DNA from: Leifsonia sp040686855
Lineage (GTDB): Bacteria; Actinomycetota; Actinomycetes; Actinomycetales; Microbacteriaceae
Assembly: GCF_040686855.1 (NCBI RefSeq)
Contig: NZ_JBFBOG010000002.1
Location: 1,312,782-1,376,781, forward strand
Direction: 5' to 3'
DNA length: 64,000 bases
The notes beneath the pieces were generated by a model. That model saw only the letters and a list, made by a program, of their open reading frames with translations, searched no databases and was not told the origin of the DNA. Position numbers and translations under genes: made by a program. This document shows, piece after piece, positions 34,036 through 42,824 of this stretch. Position 1 is the first letter of the stretch. Each line of letters opens with the position of its first letter.

Positions 34036-34944
34036 TTATCCCTTCACGCCGGTGAGTGTGATGCCCTCGACGAACACGCGTTGGGCGAAGAAGAAGATCA
34101 GGACGACGGGCACGGTGACGAGCATCGTCATCGCCATGGTGAGTCCCCAGTCGGTGCCATGCACGCCCCGGAACGACGCGAGCCCGTAGGCGACGGGCCA
34201 CGCGGCCGGGTTCTCGGACGTGTACAGCAGGGGACCGTAGTAGTCGTTCCAGGAGGCGAAGAACAGGAAGATCGCTGTCGCCGCGATGCCGGGCTTCGCC
34301 ATCGGGATGACCACCCGCCACAGCACCCCGAACTCGCCGTTGCCGTCGATGCGTGCGGCGTCGGAGTACTCGCTCGGGATGGTCAGGAAGAACTGCCGCA
34401 GCAGGAAGATCGAGAAGGCGTCGCCGAGCAGGTTCGGCAGGATGAGCGGCCACAGCGTGCCGGTCAGGCCGAGCTGCGACCACATCACGTAGATCGGGAT
34501 GGCCGTGACCTGCGGCGGCAGCAGCATCGCGATGATGATCACGGTGAACAGCACGCCCGATCCGCGGAAGCGGATCTTGGCGAGGGCGTAGGCCGCAGGG
34601 ACGCTGGACACCAGCATGAACACCGTCGCCAGCACCGCGTACAGCGCCGAGTTCGCGAACCACTGCGCCAGCGGGACGGTCGTGAACACCTTCACGTAGT
34701 TGTCCCAGTGGAACGGCTGCGGCCACAGCGATGCCGTGAGCGTCTGCTCGCTCGACATCAGCGAGGTCAGGAAGACGAAGACGACCGGCGCGATGAACAG
34801 CACCGCGAGCACGACCAGCACCGTGTGCTCCGCGATCCAGCCCAGGACGCTCCGGGCGCGCATCGATCGCGGCGTGGGGATGCGGCGGCTCGCCGGCGGA
34901 CGGCTGTTCGTCGTGGTGCCGGGGGAGAGGGTGGCGGAGGTCAT
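34036..34944 (-). CDS. Carbohydrate ABC transporter permease (MalG-like)
   Basis: The 302-residue protein has six predicted membrane helices and the permease EAA loop EYSDAARIDGNGEFGVLWR near residues 205-225. It is the second permease of a CUT1-type sugar importer and pairs with the MalF-like permease just upstream, which it overlaps by four bases (ATGA). The cluster has no ATPase gene, as is common in actinobacteria where a shared MsiK-type ATPase energises several importers. Confidence 0.9.
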   Translation of the reverse strand: MTSATLSPGTTTNSRPPASRRIPTPRSMRARSVLGWIAEHTVLVVLAVLFIAPVVFVFLTSLMSSEQTLTASLWPQPFHWDNYVKVFTTVPLAQWFANSALYAVLATVFMLVSSVPAAYALAKIRFRGSGVLFTVIIIAMLLPPQVTAIPIYVMWSQLGLTGTLWPLILPNLLGDAFSIFLLRQFFLTIPSEYSDAARIDGNGEFGVLWRVVIPMAKPGIAATAIFLFFASWNDYYGPLLYTSENPAAWPVAYGLASFRGVHGTDWGLTMAMTMLVTVPVVLIFFFAQRVFVEGITLTGVKG

Positions 34945-35924
34945 TGCGCGCCTTCCGGGGTGAACGCCTTGAAGCGGCGGAGCAGCAGGACGAGGATGAC
35001 GGCCGCGACCACGAACAGCAGCACCGCGAGCGCCGAGGCGTAGCCGAGCTGGTAGGTGCCGAAGCCGCGGACGTAGAGCCATTGCGTGTAGGTCAGCAGC
35101 GAGCCGTCGGGGTAGCCGAGGTTGGTCGAGATGCCCTGGCCAACGACTGCCTTGCCCGACGCAACCGACGACGCGACCGCCGCCTCCGTGAAGTACTGGA
35201 TGGCCGCGATGACCCCGGTGACCGCCGCGAACAGCAGCACGGGTCCGATCGAGGGCAGGGTCACGTACCGCAGCTTCTGCAGGCCGCCCGCGCCGTCCAG
35301 CGACGCCGCCTCGTACTGCTCGCGCGGCACATCCAGCAGCGCGGCCAGGAAGATGATCATGACGTCGCCCATCACCCAGATGCCGAGCAGCACCAGCGAC
35401 GGCTTCGACCACGCGGGGTCGTTGAACCACAGCGGGCCCTTGATCCCGAACCACGCGAGCACCTGGTTGACCGGACCGGTCCCCGGGTTGAACAGGAACA
35501 CGAACGCCACCACGCTGGCCACCGGCGGCACGAGCGCCGGCAGGTAGAACACCGTCCGCCAGAACCCGGATGCGCGCCGCGCCCGGGCGAGAAGCCCCGC
35601 GATGAGCAGCGCGAACGCCGTCTTCACGGGCACCCAGATCACCACGAACCAGAGGGTGTTGAGGGTCGCCAGCCACACGTTCGGATCCTGCGTGAACAGG
35701 TACTCGTAGTTGCGCAGGCCGATCCACTCCGGGGCCGAAACCAGATCGAAGCGCGTGAACGAGTAGTACACGGACGCGATGAGCGGGTAGACGAAGAAGA
35801 TCAGCAGGCCGAGCAGCGCCGGGGCGAGCAGGGCGAGGGTGACGAGGCTGCGGCGGCGCCGGGCGGCCGAGCGCCGTGCGGGGCGGGCGGCGACCCGCCC
35901 CGCACGATCGAGGGTGGCGGTCAT
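34941..35924 (-). CDS. Carbohydrate ABC transporter permease (MalF-like)
   Basis: This 327-residue permease has an Arg-rich N-terminus and six predicted helices starting with TLALLAPALLGLLIFFVYPL. The EAA loop is EQYEAASLDGAGGLQKLRYV near residue 220. It forms the channel with the MalG-like partner encoded next. It starts ten bases downstream of the binding-protein gene's stop, so the three form one operon. Confidence 0.9.
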   Translation of the reverse strand: MTATLDRAGRVAARPARRSAARRRRSLVTLALLAPALLGLLIFFVYPLIASVYYSFTRFDLVSAPEWIGLRNYEYLFTQDPNVWLATLNTLWFVVIWVPVKTAFALLIAGLLARARRASGFWRTVFYLPALVPPVASVVAFVFLFNPGTGPVNQVLAWFGIKGPLWFNDPAWSKPSLVLLGIWVMGDVMIIFLAALLDVPREQYEAASLDGAGGLQKLRYVTLPSIGPVLLFAAVTGVIAAIQYFTEAAVASSVASGKAVVGQGISTNLGYPDGSLLTYTQWLYVRGFGTYQLGYASALAVLLFVVAAVILVLLLRRFKAFTPEGAQ

Positions 35925-35934
35925 GAGGCTCGGC

Positions 35935-37266
35935 TCACGGTCCCGTGCTCAGCGAGAGCGCGTCGTCGATCTGCTTGTCGACCGCCTTCAGGCCCGCATC
36001 CAGATCGCCGCCCTGGCTCTGGTACTTGTTCCAGTAGTCCTCGAAGGTCTGCTGGTAGCCGGCGCCGAGCGGGCTCGGCGGCGTGGTCTGCACGTTCTTG
36101 TCCGCGGCGATGTCGAGGAACGTCTTGAACTGCTCCGACACCTCCAGCTTCGGGCTGTTGAGCGCGTCCTTCGTGGTGGGCACGTTCTTCAGGCCGTTCG
36201 CGAGCTTCACGACCGCGTCCGTGTCGGTGCTCAGGTACTTCAGCAGCGCCCAGGCCAGCTCGGGCTGCTTCGAGCCCTTCGAGATGCCCATGATGTTGCC
36301 GGTGATGTAGCCGCCGCCGTAGAGGTCGGAGTGCTCGTCGGTCGTCGGGAAGGGCGCCGTGCCGTAGTTCAGCCCCTTGGCCTGATCGTCGATGAACGCC
36401 GTGCGGTACTCGCCGTCGAGGTTCATCGCGACCTGGCCGGTCTGGAACGCGTTGTCGGCCGAGAACTCCTGGCCGAGCCCCGAGGTGAACGCGTTGAGCT
36501 TGTCCCAGCCGATCTTGTCGACGAAGCCCTTCTGCCACGTCATCAGCTGCTTCCAGCCCTCGCTGGAGCCGACCGCGCTGGTGCCGTCCGGCTTCAGCCA
36601 CTGGGCGTCCGCGGCCGGACCGTAATGGGCGGCCGAGTTCTCGTACCAGCCCATCGTCGGATTGAAGCCGAGGGTCTTGATCGAGCCGTCCGGGTTGAGG
36701 GTGGTCAGCTTCTCGGCCATCGTCTCCAGCTCGGTGAGCGTCTTCGGCGGCGCCGTGTAGCCGGCGGCCTGGAGCAGGTCCTTGTTGTAGTAGAGGCCGT
36801 ACACGTCGGCGAGCATCGGCATCGCGCAGCGGGTGCCCTTGTACTCGGTGTACGACTTCACGGTGTCGGAGAACTGGCTCAGGTCGACGCCGTCGCGCTC
36901 GATCACCTTGTTGAGGCTGCGGAACGCGCCGTTCGAGCAGAAGTTGCCGACGATGTCGGTGGAGTACGAGAGGCCGACGTCGACCTTGCTGCCGGTGGCG
37001 ATGGCCTTCTGCAGCTTCTCGTCGTCCTGGCCGGAGTGGACGTCGACCTTGATCTTCGGGTACTTCTTCTCGAAGTCGTCGACGACGGACTGGATGACCT
37101 TCGCCTCCCGGTCGGAGAAGAAGTGCCAGAACGAGACGGTGCCGCTCAGATCCTTCGGGGTGCTGTCGCTGAAGTTCGCGCCGCCGGAGCCTCCGGAGCA
37201 GCCGGAGAGGGCGAGCGCGGCGGCGGCGGTGATCGCGGCCGCGGCGACGAGATGACGGTGTTTCAC
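35935..37266 (-). CDS. Sugar ABC transporter substrate-binding lipoprotein
   Basis: The 443-residue protein begins with a lipoprotein signal peptide ending ALSGC (lipid-modified Cys at about 23). It has the family 1 extracellular solute-binding pattern, with SGTVSFWHFFSD near 43 and PMLADVYGLYYNKDLLQAAG near 165-185. It captures the sugar outside the membrane and delivers it to the two permeases encoded downstream. The precise sugar is unknown; the GH4 and kinase genes suggest a beta-glucoside or amino-sugar disaccharide. Confidence 0.9.
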   Translation of the reverse strand: MKHRHLVAAAAITAAAALALSGCSGGSGGANFSDSTPKDLSGTVSFWHFFSDREAKVIQSVVDDFEKKYPKIKVDVHSGQDDEKLQKAIATGSKVDVGLSYSTDIVGNFCSNGAFRSLNKVIERDGVDLSQFSDTVKSYTEYKGTRCAMPMLADVYGLYYNKDLLQAAGYTAPPKTLTELETMAEKLTTLNPDGSIKTLGFNPTMGWYENSAAHYGPAADAQWLKPDGTSAVGSSEGWKQLMTWQKGFVDKIGWDKLNAFTSGLGQEFSADNAFQTGQVAMNLDGEYRTAFIDDQAKGLNYGTAPFPTTDEHSDLYGGGYITGNIMGISKGSKQPELAWALLKYLSTDTDAVVKLANGLKNVPTTKDALNSPKLEVSEQFKTFLDIAADKNVQTTPPSPLGAGYQQTFEDYWNKYQSQGGDLDAGLKAVDKQIDDALSLSTGP

Positions 37267-37299
37267 GGGTGGGGCTCCCTCACTGTTGGTGGTGCCGAA

Positions 37300-37344
37300 T
37301 GGTGCAGTGCCGGGTGGTGCGGTGCTGGATGGTGCGGTGCGCGG
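37300..37344. repeat. Three tandem 15-bp repeats
   Basis: TGGTGCAGTGCCGGG, TGGTGCGGTGCTGGA and TGGTGCGGTGCGCGG follow each other at 37300, 37315 and 37330. They lie between the ROK gene stop (37348) and the binding-protein gene start (37266), so they could affect expression of the transporter. Confidence 0.75.
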
Positions 37345-37347
37345 GCG

Positions 37348-38466
37348 CTACGGTGCGATCCGCGACACTTCGGCGAAGAGCGCGTCGCGCACGTCGCCGA
37401 CGAGGTGTTCCCGGGCTCCGCGGAGCACGGGATGGGCGGCGACGCCGGTCGCGACGACGCTGCGATCGCCCCAGGCGGGGCGGAGCTCGGCGGTGACGAG
37501 CTCGGCGAGGCGCGGACCGCCGGCCAGGCCGGTCGCGCCGCCGAGCACGACGAGCTCGGGGTCGAGGAGGGCGAGCACGGGCACGACGCCGACGGCGACC
37601 CGGCGGGCGAGCTCGCGGAGGAACCCGTCCCGGTCCGACCCGTGGTGCGCGGCGAGCCGTGCGACCGCAGGGCCTCCGATGAGGTCCTGCAGGTCGCGGG
37701 CGTCCGGGTCCAGCTCGGCGGCGGAGCGGGGGATGGGCAGGTAGCCGATCTCGCCGGCGCCGCCCGACGCGCCGCGGTGGACGCTGCCGCCCTGGTCGAC
37801 GGACAGGCCGAGGCCTTCGTCGAGCCAGAGCAGGGCGAACCCGCCGGTGTCACGGCCGGCGCCGTCTGTGCGTTCGGCGAGCGCCGCGAGGTTCACGTCG
37901 TTGTCGATGTGCACGGCGATGCCGAGCGCGTCGGACAGCCGGCGCCGGATGCCCTGCTTGGGCCAGCCGGGCAGCGTCTCGATGTAGGTGAGCTCGTCGG
38001 TGCGCGGGTCGAGCGCGCCCTGCACGCCGATGCACACGGCGCCGACGCGCTGCGGGTCGGCGTCCGAGGCCGCGCAGGCGGCGTCGACCGCGAGGCGGAT
38101 GTCCTCCTCCGGTGTGCGCGCGGCGAGCGGGGTGACGGCGATGGGCCGCTCTGCGCCGGCCGCGTCCACCACGGTCGAGCGGATCGCCTCCGCGTCGATG
38201 TCGATCGCGACGCCGAGCATCCGGTCGGTGCGCACGGCGTAGCTGGCGGCGTTGGGTCCACGTCCGCCGGAGACCTCGCCGACCACGTGGATGAGACCCG
38301 CGGTCTCGAGGCGGGCGACCATCTGGGCCGCGGTGGGCTTGGAGAGCCCGGAGAGCTCGCCGATACGGGAGCGGGTGAGGACGCCGTGCTCGAGCAGCAG
38401 CGACAGCGCGGTGCGGTCGTTGGTCTCGCGCAGCCACCCGGGGGTGCCGCGTACAGGTCCGGCCAT
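37348..38466 (-). CDS. ROK family transcriptional regulator
   Basis: The 372-residue protein has an N-terminal winged helix (about residues 10-60; RSRIGELSGLSKPTAAQMVARLE) and a ROK sugar-sensing domain with GVCIG-type and ASGGAGEIGYL segments. Two departures stand out: GEIGY replaces the usual GEIGH, and the zinc-binding CXCGXXGCXE motif that follows is absent. So sugar binding and folding may differ from NagC or Mlc. It is immediately upstream of the sugar transporter operon and is probably its local repressor. ATG 38466 has a better-spaced GAAGGG than ATG 38472. Confidence 0.88.
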   Translation of the reverse strand: MAGPVRGTPGWLRETNDRTALSLLLEHGVLTRSRIGELSGLSKPTAAQMVARLETAGLIHVVGEVSGGRGPNAASYAVRTDRMLGVAIDIDAEAIRSTVVDAAGAERPIAVTPLAARTPEEDIRLAVDAACAASDADPQRVGAVCIGVQGALDPRTDELTYIETLPGWPKQGIRRRLSDALGIAVHIDNDVNLAALAERTDGAGRDTGGFALLWLDEGLGLSVDQGGSVHRGASGGAGEIGYLPIPRSAAELDPDARDLQDLIGGPAVARLAAHHGSDRDGFLRELARRVAVGVVPVLALLDPELVVLGGATGLAGGPRLAELVTAELRPAWGDRSVVATGVAAHPVLRGAREHLVGDVRDALFAEVSRIAP

Positions 38467-38508
38467 CCTCATCCCTTCGTTGGAACGATCCTTGCCGGAG
38501 AATGTATC

Positions 38509-38522
38509 AGGAAAGTTTCTTT
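38509..38522. promoter_or_regulatory. Candidate ROK operator
   Basis: AGGAAAGTTTCTTT is an imperfect palindrome in an AT-rich patch, unusual for this genome, 43 bp upstream of the ROK start. Similar AGGAAAGTTTCCT-like sites precede many actinobacterial ROK regulators. It could be the autoregulatory operator. Binding is inferred. Confidence 0.55.
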
Positions 38523-38585
38523 ATAGTAAAGCTCCTGTTTCTTGCTTCTGATGGTCAAAAGTGCTGCGAGGGGTTCGGTAGGCCG

Positions 38586-39593
38586 TCAGACGGACACCGC
38601 GGCGAACGCACGCGCGTGGTCGACCAACCGGTCGAAGGCGGCGTCCAGATCCGGGTCGACCTTCTGGCGCTCGGCGTCGGCGAGGAACCACTCCACGATC
38701 TCGCCGGCCCCGCGCGCGAAGGGCACCTTCGGCTGGAAGCCGGGGACGAGCGCCTTCACCTTGCTGTTGTCGAAGTGCATCGAGTGGGCCTTGTCCCCGA
38801 GCAGACCGGGGCCGGCCTCCGGGATCACGGCGGCGATGGACTCGCTCGCGACGTGCACCAGTTCGGCCTCCACGCCGAGTGCTTCGGCGAGGTCGCAGTA
38901 GATCCGATCCCAGGTCGGGGCCTCGTCGCCGGTGATGTGGAAGTTGTCGCCCACGGCCTCCGGACGTCCGAGGAGGCCGACGAATCCGACGGCGAAGTCG
39001 GTGTTGTGCGTGATCGTCCACCGGCTGGTGCCGTCGCCGTGCACGACCACGGGCGCCCCCCGCCGCATCCGCGCCAGGTCGGTCCAGTGCCCGGTCGTCG
39101 GGATGAGCGTGCGGTCGTAGGTGTGCGAGGGGCGCACGATCGTGACCGGGAAGCCGCGGTCGCGGTACGCCTCCATCAGCAGGTCCTCGCACGCGATCTT
39201 GTCGCGCGAGTACTGCCAGAACGGGTTGCGGAGAGGAGTGGACTCGGTGACCGGCACGCGCGACGGCGGCTTCTGGTACGCCGACGCCGAGCTGATGAAG
39301 ACGAACTGCCCCACCCGGCCCTCGAACAGCTCCAGGTCGGTCCGAATGTGCTCCGGGGTGAACGACAGGAACTCCGCCGCCACGTCGAAGCTGCGCTCGC
39401 CCAGGACGCGGTGGACGCTCTCGGGGTCGCGGACGTCGGCGTGCAGCACCTCGACGCCGTCGGGCAGGGGACGCGTCGAGCTGTTGCCGCGGTTCACCAC
39501 CGTGACCTCGTGACCCTGCTCCAGCGCCTCCGCCACGCAGGCCGAGCTGATGACGCCTGTCCCTCCGATGAAGAGTGTCCGTGTCGCTGCCAT
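38586..39593 (-). CDS. NAD-dependent epimerase/dehydratase family protein
   Basis: This 335-residue protein is an extended short-chain dehydrogenase. It has LFIGGTGVISS (a GXXGXXS variant of the usual GXXGXXG cofactor motif), VFISSASAYQKPP near 105, and YSRDK near 140 as the catalytic Tyr-X3-Lys. It resembles plant mRNA-binding/CSP41-like and bacterial sugar-nucleotide epimerase relatives. The substrate is not known. AAGGAG precedes the ATG by five bases. It lies upstream of the ROK gene with its own gap, so it may not belong to that operon. Confidence 0.85.
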   Translation of the reverse strand: MAATRTLFIGGTGVISSACVAEALEQGHEVTVVNRGNSSTRPLPDGVEVLHADVRDPESVHRVLGERSFDVAAEFLSFTPEHIRTDLELFEGRVGQFVFISSASAYQKPPSRVPVTESTPLRNPFWQYSRDKIACEDLLMEAYRDRGFPVTIVRPSHTYDRTLIPTTGHWTDLARMRRGAPVVVHGDGTSRWTITHNTDFAVGFVGLLGRPEAVGDNFHITGDEAPTWDRIYCDLAEALGVEAELVHVASESIAAVIPEAGPGLLGDKAHSMHFDNSKVKALVPGFQPKVPFARGAGEIVEWFLADAERQKVDPDLDAAFDRLVDHARAFAAVSV

Positions 39594-39736
39594 CACCGCT
39601 CCTTCACGTTCCGGGAGGGACCTCCGCCCGAATGGCCAGGCTAGTCCCGCTTCACCGCGCGTGCGAGCCGGGTCGAGCCGGGGGTCGGGCGCGCGTACAC
39701 TGCCGAAGCGAACCGACCCGAGGAGTCCGCCGACCC

Positions 39737-40975
39737 GTGTCCCCCCTTCGCAGCTGGCCCGCCCTGGCCGTCGCCTGCTTCCTGGCCCTCGTCGTCGCCG
39801 TGGTGGTGACCGCCCTGCTCGCCCTGATCCTGCGGCTGATCGGGCGGAGGAGGGAGTGGCCGGCGCTGCTCATCCGGCGGTCGCGGCTGCCGTTCCGGCT
39901 GTTCCTCCTGGTCGTCGTCCTGTGGATTGCGGTCACGGTGACCCTGCCGCCGGACACCACCGCGGCGTGGCGCAGCGGCATCCATCACACCTTCCTCATC
40001 CTGACGATCGCGACCGGCACGTGGTTCGCGGCGGCGCTGGTCATCTTCGTCGAAGACCTGGGCCTCGCCCGCTACCGGCTCGACGTGCCCGACAACCGGT
40101 ACGCGCGGCGCGTGCGCACGCAGGTGCTCATCCTGCGCCGGCTGACCGTGGTCGCGGCCGTCGTCATCGGGCTCGGTGCCATCCTGCTCACGTTCCCGGC
40201 GCTGCAGGCGGCCGGCGCGAGCCTCCTGGCCTCGGCCGGGATCATCGGCATCATCGCCGGTGTCGCAGCGCAGTCGAGCCTCGCCAACCTGTTCGCCGGC
40301 ATCCAGCTCGCCTTCTCGGACGCCATCCGCATCGACGACGTCGTCGTGGTGGAGCAGCAGTGGGGCACGATCGAGGAGATCACCCTCACCTACGTCGTCG
40401 TGCACATCTGGGACGACCGGCGGCTGGTGCTCCCGTCGACCTACTTCACGACGAAGCCGTTCGAGAACTGGACCCGTCAGCACAGCGAGCTGCTGGGCTC
40501 GGTGGAGTTCGACCTCGACTGGCGCGTCTCGACCGGCGGGATGCGGGCGGAGCTCAATCGCATCCTCGCCGGCACCGACCTGTGGGACCACCGCACCGGC
40601 ATCCTGCAGGTGACGGATGCGGTCGGCGGGTTCGTGCGGGTCCGCGTCCTGGTGACGGCGAAGGACGCTCCGACGCTGTTCGACCTGCGCTGCCTGATCC
40701 GGGAACGCCTCATCGACTGGATGCAGCGCTACTCGCCGGCCTCCCTTCCGCGGCAGCGGGTCGAGCTGGTGGAGAAGCCGGAGGCGCAGGAGCGTCCGCT
40801 GCGGGCCCGCAGCGAGGACGAGGGCCGGCTGTTCAGCGGTACGCCCGAGGGCGAGCAGCGCGCGCAGCAGTTCACCGACGCGATCCCGGTGATCCGGTCG
40901 ACCGACGGCGAACCCGTCGCGGTCGACCCGGACGACATCCCGGACAGCGCGAGAGCACCGAAGGAGAACCGATGA
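39737..40975 (+). CDS. MscS-family mechanosensitive ion channel
   Basis: The 412-residue protein has about five membrane helices. The pore-lining helix is LQAAGASLLASAGIIGIIAG near 155-175, then the MscS beta-domain IQLAFSDAIRIDDVVVVE near 190-210 and GTIEEITLTYVVV. A cytoplasmic alpha/beta domain and a hydrophilic tail follow. Such channels open on osmotic downshock. GTG 39737 is chosen since it gives a normal N-terminal helix; a TACACT -10-like box lies at 39696. It is translationally coupled (ATGA) to the next gene. Confidence 0.9.
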   Translation: MSPLRSWPALAVACFLALVVAVVVTALLALILRLIGRRREWPALLIRRSRLPFRLFLLVVVLWIAVTVTLPPDTTAAWRSGIHHTFLILTIATGTWFAAALVIFVEDLGLARYRLDVPDNRYARRVRTQVLILRRLTVVAAVVIGLGAILLTFPALQAAGASLLASAGIIGIIAGVAAQSSLANLFAGIQLAFSDAIRIDDVVVVEQQWGTIEEITLTYVVVHIWDDRRLVLPSTYFTTKPFENWTRQHSELLGSVEFDLDWRVSTGGMRAELNRILAGTDLWDHRTGILQVTDAVGGFVRVRVLVTAKDAPTLFDLRCLIRERLIDWMQRYSPASLPRQRVELVEKPEAQERPLRARSEDEGRLFSGTPEGEQRAQQFTDAIPVIRSTDGEPVAVDPDDIPDSARAPKENR

Positions 40976-41442
40976 CCGGTCAGGACGCCTCCCCGGAAGC
41001 TGCCCCCGCCGACGGGCCCGACGAGGCCCACCGCCGCCCGGACGGGCTCGACGACGCCACCGTGGAGGCGCTGGGCAAGCTCTCCGAGGCGCTGGAGGTG
41101 ATGGAGCAGGCCCGCGGCTTCCTGTACGGCTTCCACCGGCTGACGGGCAAGGCGGATCTCACTCTGGGGGAGGCCGTCGAGGCGCTGCGGGACGCGGGCC
41201 ACACCGACGTCGCCGACCGCATCGAGCGCGAGCTGGTGGGCCGCAACGTCATCGAGGGCCGGTGGACGTTCCAGATCGTCGAGGACTTCGACGACGGCTA
41301 CTACGCCTTGTTCCGGTCACTCGAGAAGGATGCGCGCGACCGGCTCGCCGCCGGCCGCCGCCACCTCTTCGAGGCCGAGATGAAGGAGGATCGTCGGACG
41401 CACGGCGAGCCGGGCCACGAGGCGCGGCCCGCGGAGGGCTAG
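40972..41442 (+). CDS. Conserved hypothetical protein coupled to the MscS gene
   Basis: This 156-residue soluble protein is acidic and probably helical. GKLSEALEVMEQARGFLYGFH near residues 35-55 and VIEGRWTFQIVEDFDDGYY near 87-105 look conserved in actinobacteria, though I know no function. The start overlaps the MscS stop by four bases. Its TAG is shared with the stop of the convergent hydrolase gene in the tetranucleotide CTAG (41439-41442). Confidence 0.75.
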   Translation: MTGQDASPEAAPADGPDEAHRRPDGLDDATVEALGKLSEALEVMEQARGFLYGFHRLTGKADLTLGEAVEALRDAGHTDVADRIERELVGRNVIEGRWTFQIVEDFDDGYYALFRSLEKDARDRLAAGRRHLFEAEMKEDRRTHGEPGHEARPAEG

Positions 41443-42164
41443 GCCACCGACTCCGCCGCCGCGACGATCGCGCCGGCCGCGACATCCGGCGCGGACAGCA
41501 TCGAGACGTGGCTCGACGGCGTCTCGACGATGGTCGCATCGGCGCGTTCCGCCATCCGGCGCTGCAATGCGGGCGGGATCACCTTGTCCTCCGTGCCGAC
41601 GACCGCCCACACCGGCCGCTCGCGCCAGGCCGGGGCCGGGGCGGGCGTGGTGTTCGCGGCGAGGGCGATCGGACGCTGGCCCGCGACGATCTGGTCGCGC
41701 GCCTCCACCTCGAGGTCCTGCGCGAACGACGCGTGCACGGTGGCTGGCTTGAGGAACACGTCGGGGTTGCCCTCCGCCGCGCCCGGAACGCCGATCAGGT
41801 CGAACACGGTGGACGGGTCGGGCACGTCGAACACCGAGCCGGAGCCGCCGAGCAGGCTGAACACGGTCTCGCCCTCGTCAGGCAGGAAGGCGTCGACGTA
41901 GACGAGCGCGCGCACGTCGCCGCCGTGCGCGCCGCCGGCGCTGATGACCGCGCCGCCGTACGAGTGCCCGACCAGGACGACGGGCCCTTCGGTGCGCTGC
42001 TGCAGGAACGCGGCGATGTACGCCCCGTCGTCGGCCGCGTTGCGCAGGTGGTTCGGCGGGGCGAGCACGGTGAAGCCGCGGTCGCGGAGATCGGTGATGA
42101 CGGGATTCCAGCTCGACGCGTCCGCCCACGCTCCGTGGACGAGGACGATGGTGGGGAGTGCCAT
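41439..42164 (-). CDS. Alpha/beta hydrolase
   Basis: The 241-residue protein has the oxyanion motif VLVHGAWAD near residue 8, the nucleophile elbow GHSYGG near 66, Asp in VVGTEDKVIP near 193 and His in SSHVSML near 218. It resembles actinobacterial esterases of the EstC/salicylate-esterase-like group. No signal peptide is present, so it is cytosolic. Substrate unknown. It is divergent from msrB across a 196-bp gap. Confidence 0.88.
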   Translation of the reverse strand: MALPTIVLVHGAWADASSWNPVITDLRDRGFTVLAPPNHLRNAADDGAYIAAFLQQRTEGPVVLVGHSYGGAVISAGGAHGGDVRALVYVDAFLPDEGETVFSLLGGSGSVFDVPDPSTVFDLIGVPGAAEGNPDVFLKPATVHASFAQDLEVEARDQIVAGQRPIALAANTTPAPAPAWRERPVWAVVGTEDKVIPPALQRRMAERADATIVETPSSHVSMLSAPDVAAGAIVAAAESVA

Positions 42165-42222
42165 GGGGTTCCTTCGCTCGGTGCTGTGAACGGGTGGGAT
42201 GGACGCTCTCGGAACGGCGCCA

Positions 42223-42254
42223 GGCTAGGGCCCGCGCGCGCAGCGCGTCTAGCC
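42223..42254. promoter_or_regulatory. GC-rich inverted repeat in the hydrolase-msrB gap
   Basis: GGCTAG and CTAGCC frame a GCGC-rich centre that can extend the stem. It lies in the 196-bp divergent gap upstream of msrB and may be an operator. No regulator gene is adjacent. The remaining gap holds the AAGGAGGAAAC ribosome site just before msrB. Confidence 0.4.
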
Positions 42255-42360
42255 CTCAGCGCACTCGGCGAACTCACAGGAACGGCGGGACCAACCGGGG
42301 CATGCAGCGTGTTCCATCTACTGACGGCGCCGCAGCCAGCGCGCCGCGCAAGGAGGAAAC

Positions 42361-42810
42361 GTGACACAGGACTACCGCAAGAGCCCGGAGGCCGTGAGCC
42401 GGCTGACGCCGCAGCAGTACGCGGTCACCCAGGAGGCCGCCACGGAGCCGGCGTTCCGCAACAAGTACTGGGACAACCACGACGAGGGTCTGTACGTCGA
42501 CATCGTGTCGGGTGAGCCGCTTTTCGCGTCCGTCAACAAGTACGACAGCCGTTCGGGATGGCCGAGCTTCACCGTCCCGGTCGAGCCCGGCAACATCGTT
42601 GAGAAGACCGACCGCACGTACGGGATGATCCGCACCGAGGTCCGCTCCGCTCACGGTGACAGCCACCTCGGCCACCTGTTCGACGACGGCCCGGCCGAGG
42701 CGGGCGGGCTGCGCTACTGCATCAACTCCGCGGCCATGCGCTTCATCCCGCTCGACGAGCTCGACGAGGCCGGCTACGGCCAGTACACCCATCTTTTCGA
42801 GAACAAGTAA
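42361..42810 (+). CDS. msrB: Peptide-methionine (R)-S-oxide reductase
   Basis: The 149-residue enzyme reduces methionine-R-sulfoxide in proteins. The catalytic Cys is in GGLRYCINSAAMRF near residue 118, and NKYDSRSGWPSF and HLGHLFDDGP are the family signatures. The four zinc-binding Cys of many MsrB are absent (GLYVDIVSGEPLF in place of GxYxCxxCG), so this is the zinc-free form. A GTG start follows AAGGAGG. It is 14 bases ahead of msrA, forming a repair operon. Confidence 0.95.
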   Translation: MTQDYRKSPEAVSRLTPQQYAVTQEAATEPAFRNKYWDNHDEGLYVDIVSGEPLFASVNKYDSRSGWPSFTVPVEPGNIVEKTDRTYGMIRTEVRSAHGDSHLGHLFDDGPAEAGGLRYCINSAAMRFIPLDELDEAGYGQYTHLFENK

Positions 42811-42824
42811 CGAAGGACACGAAT

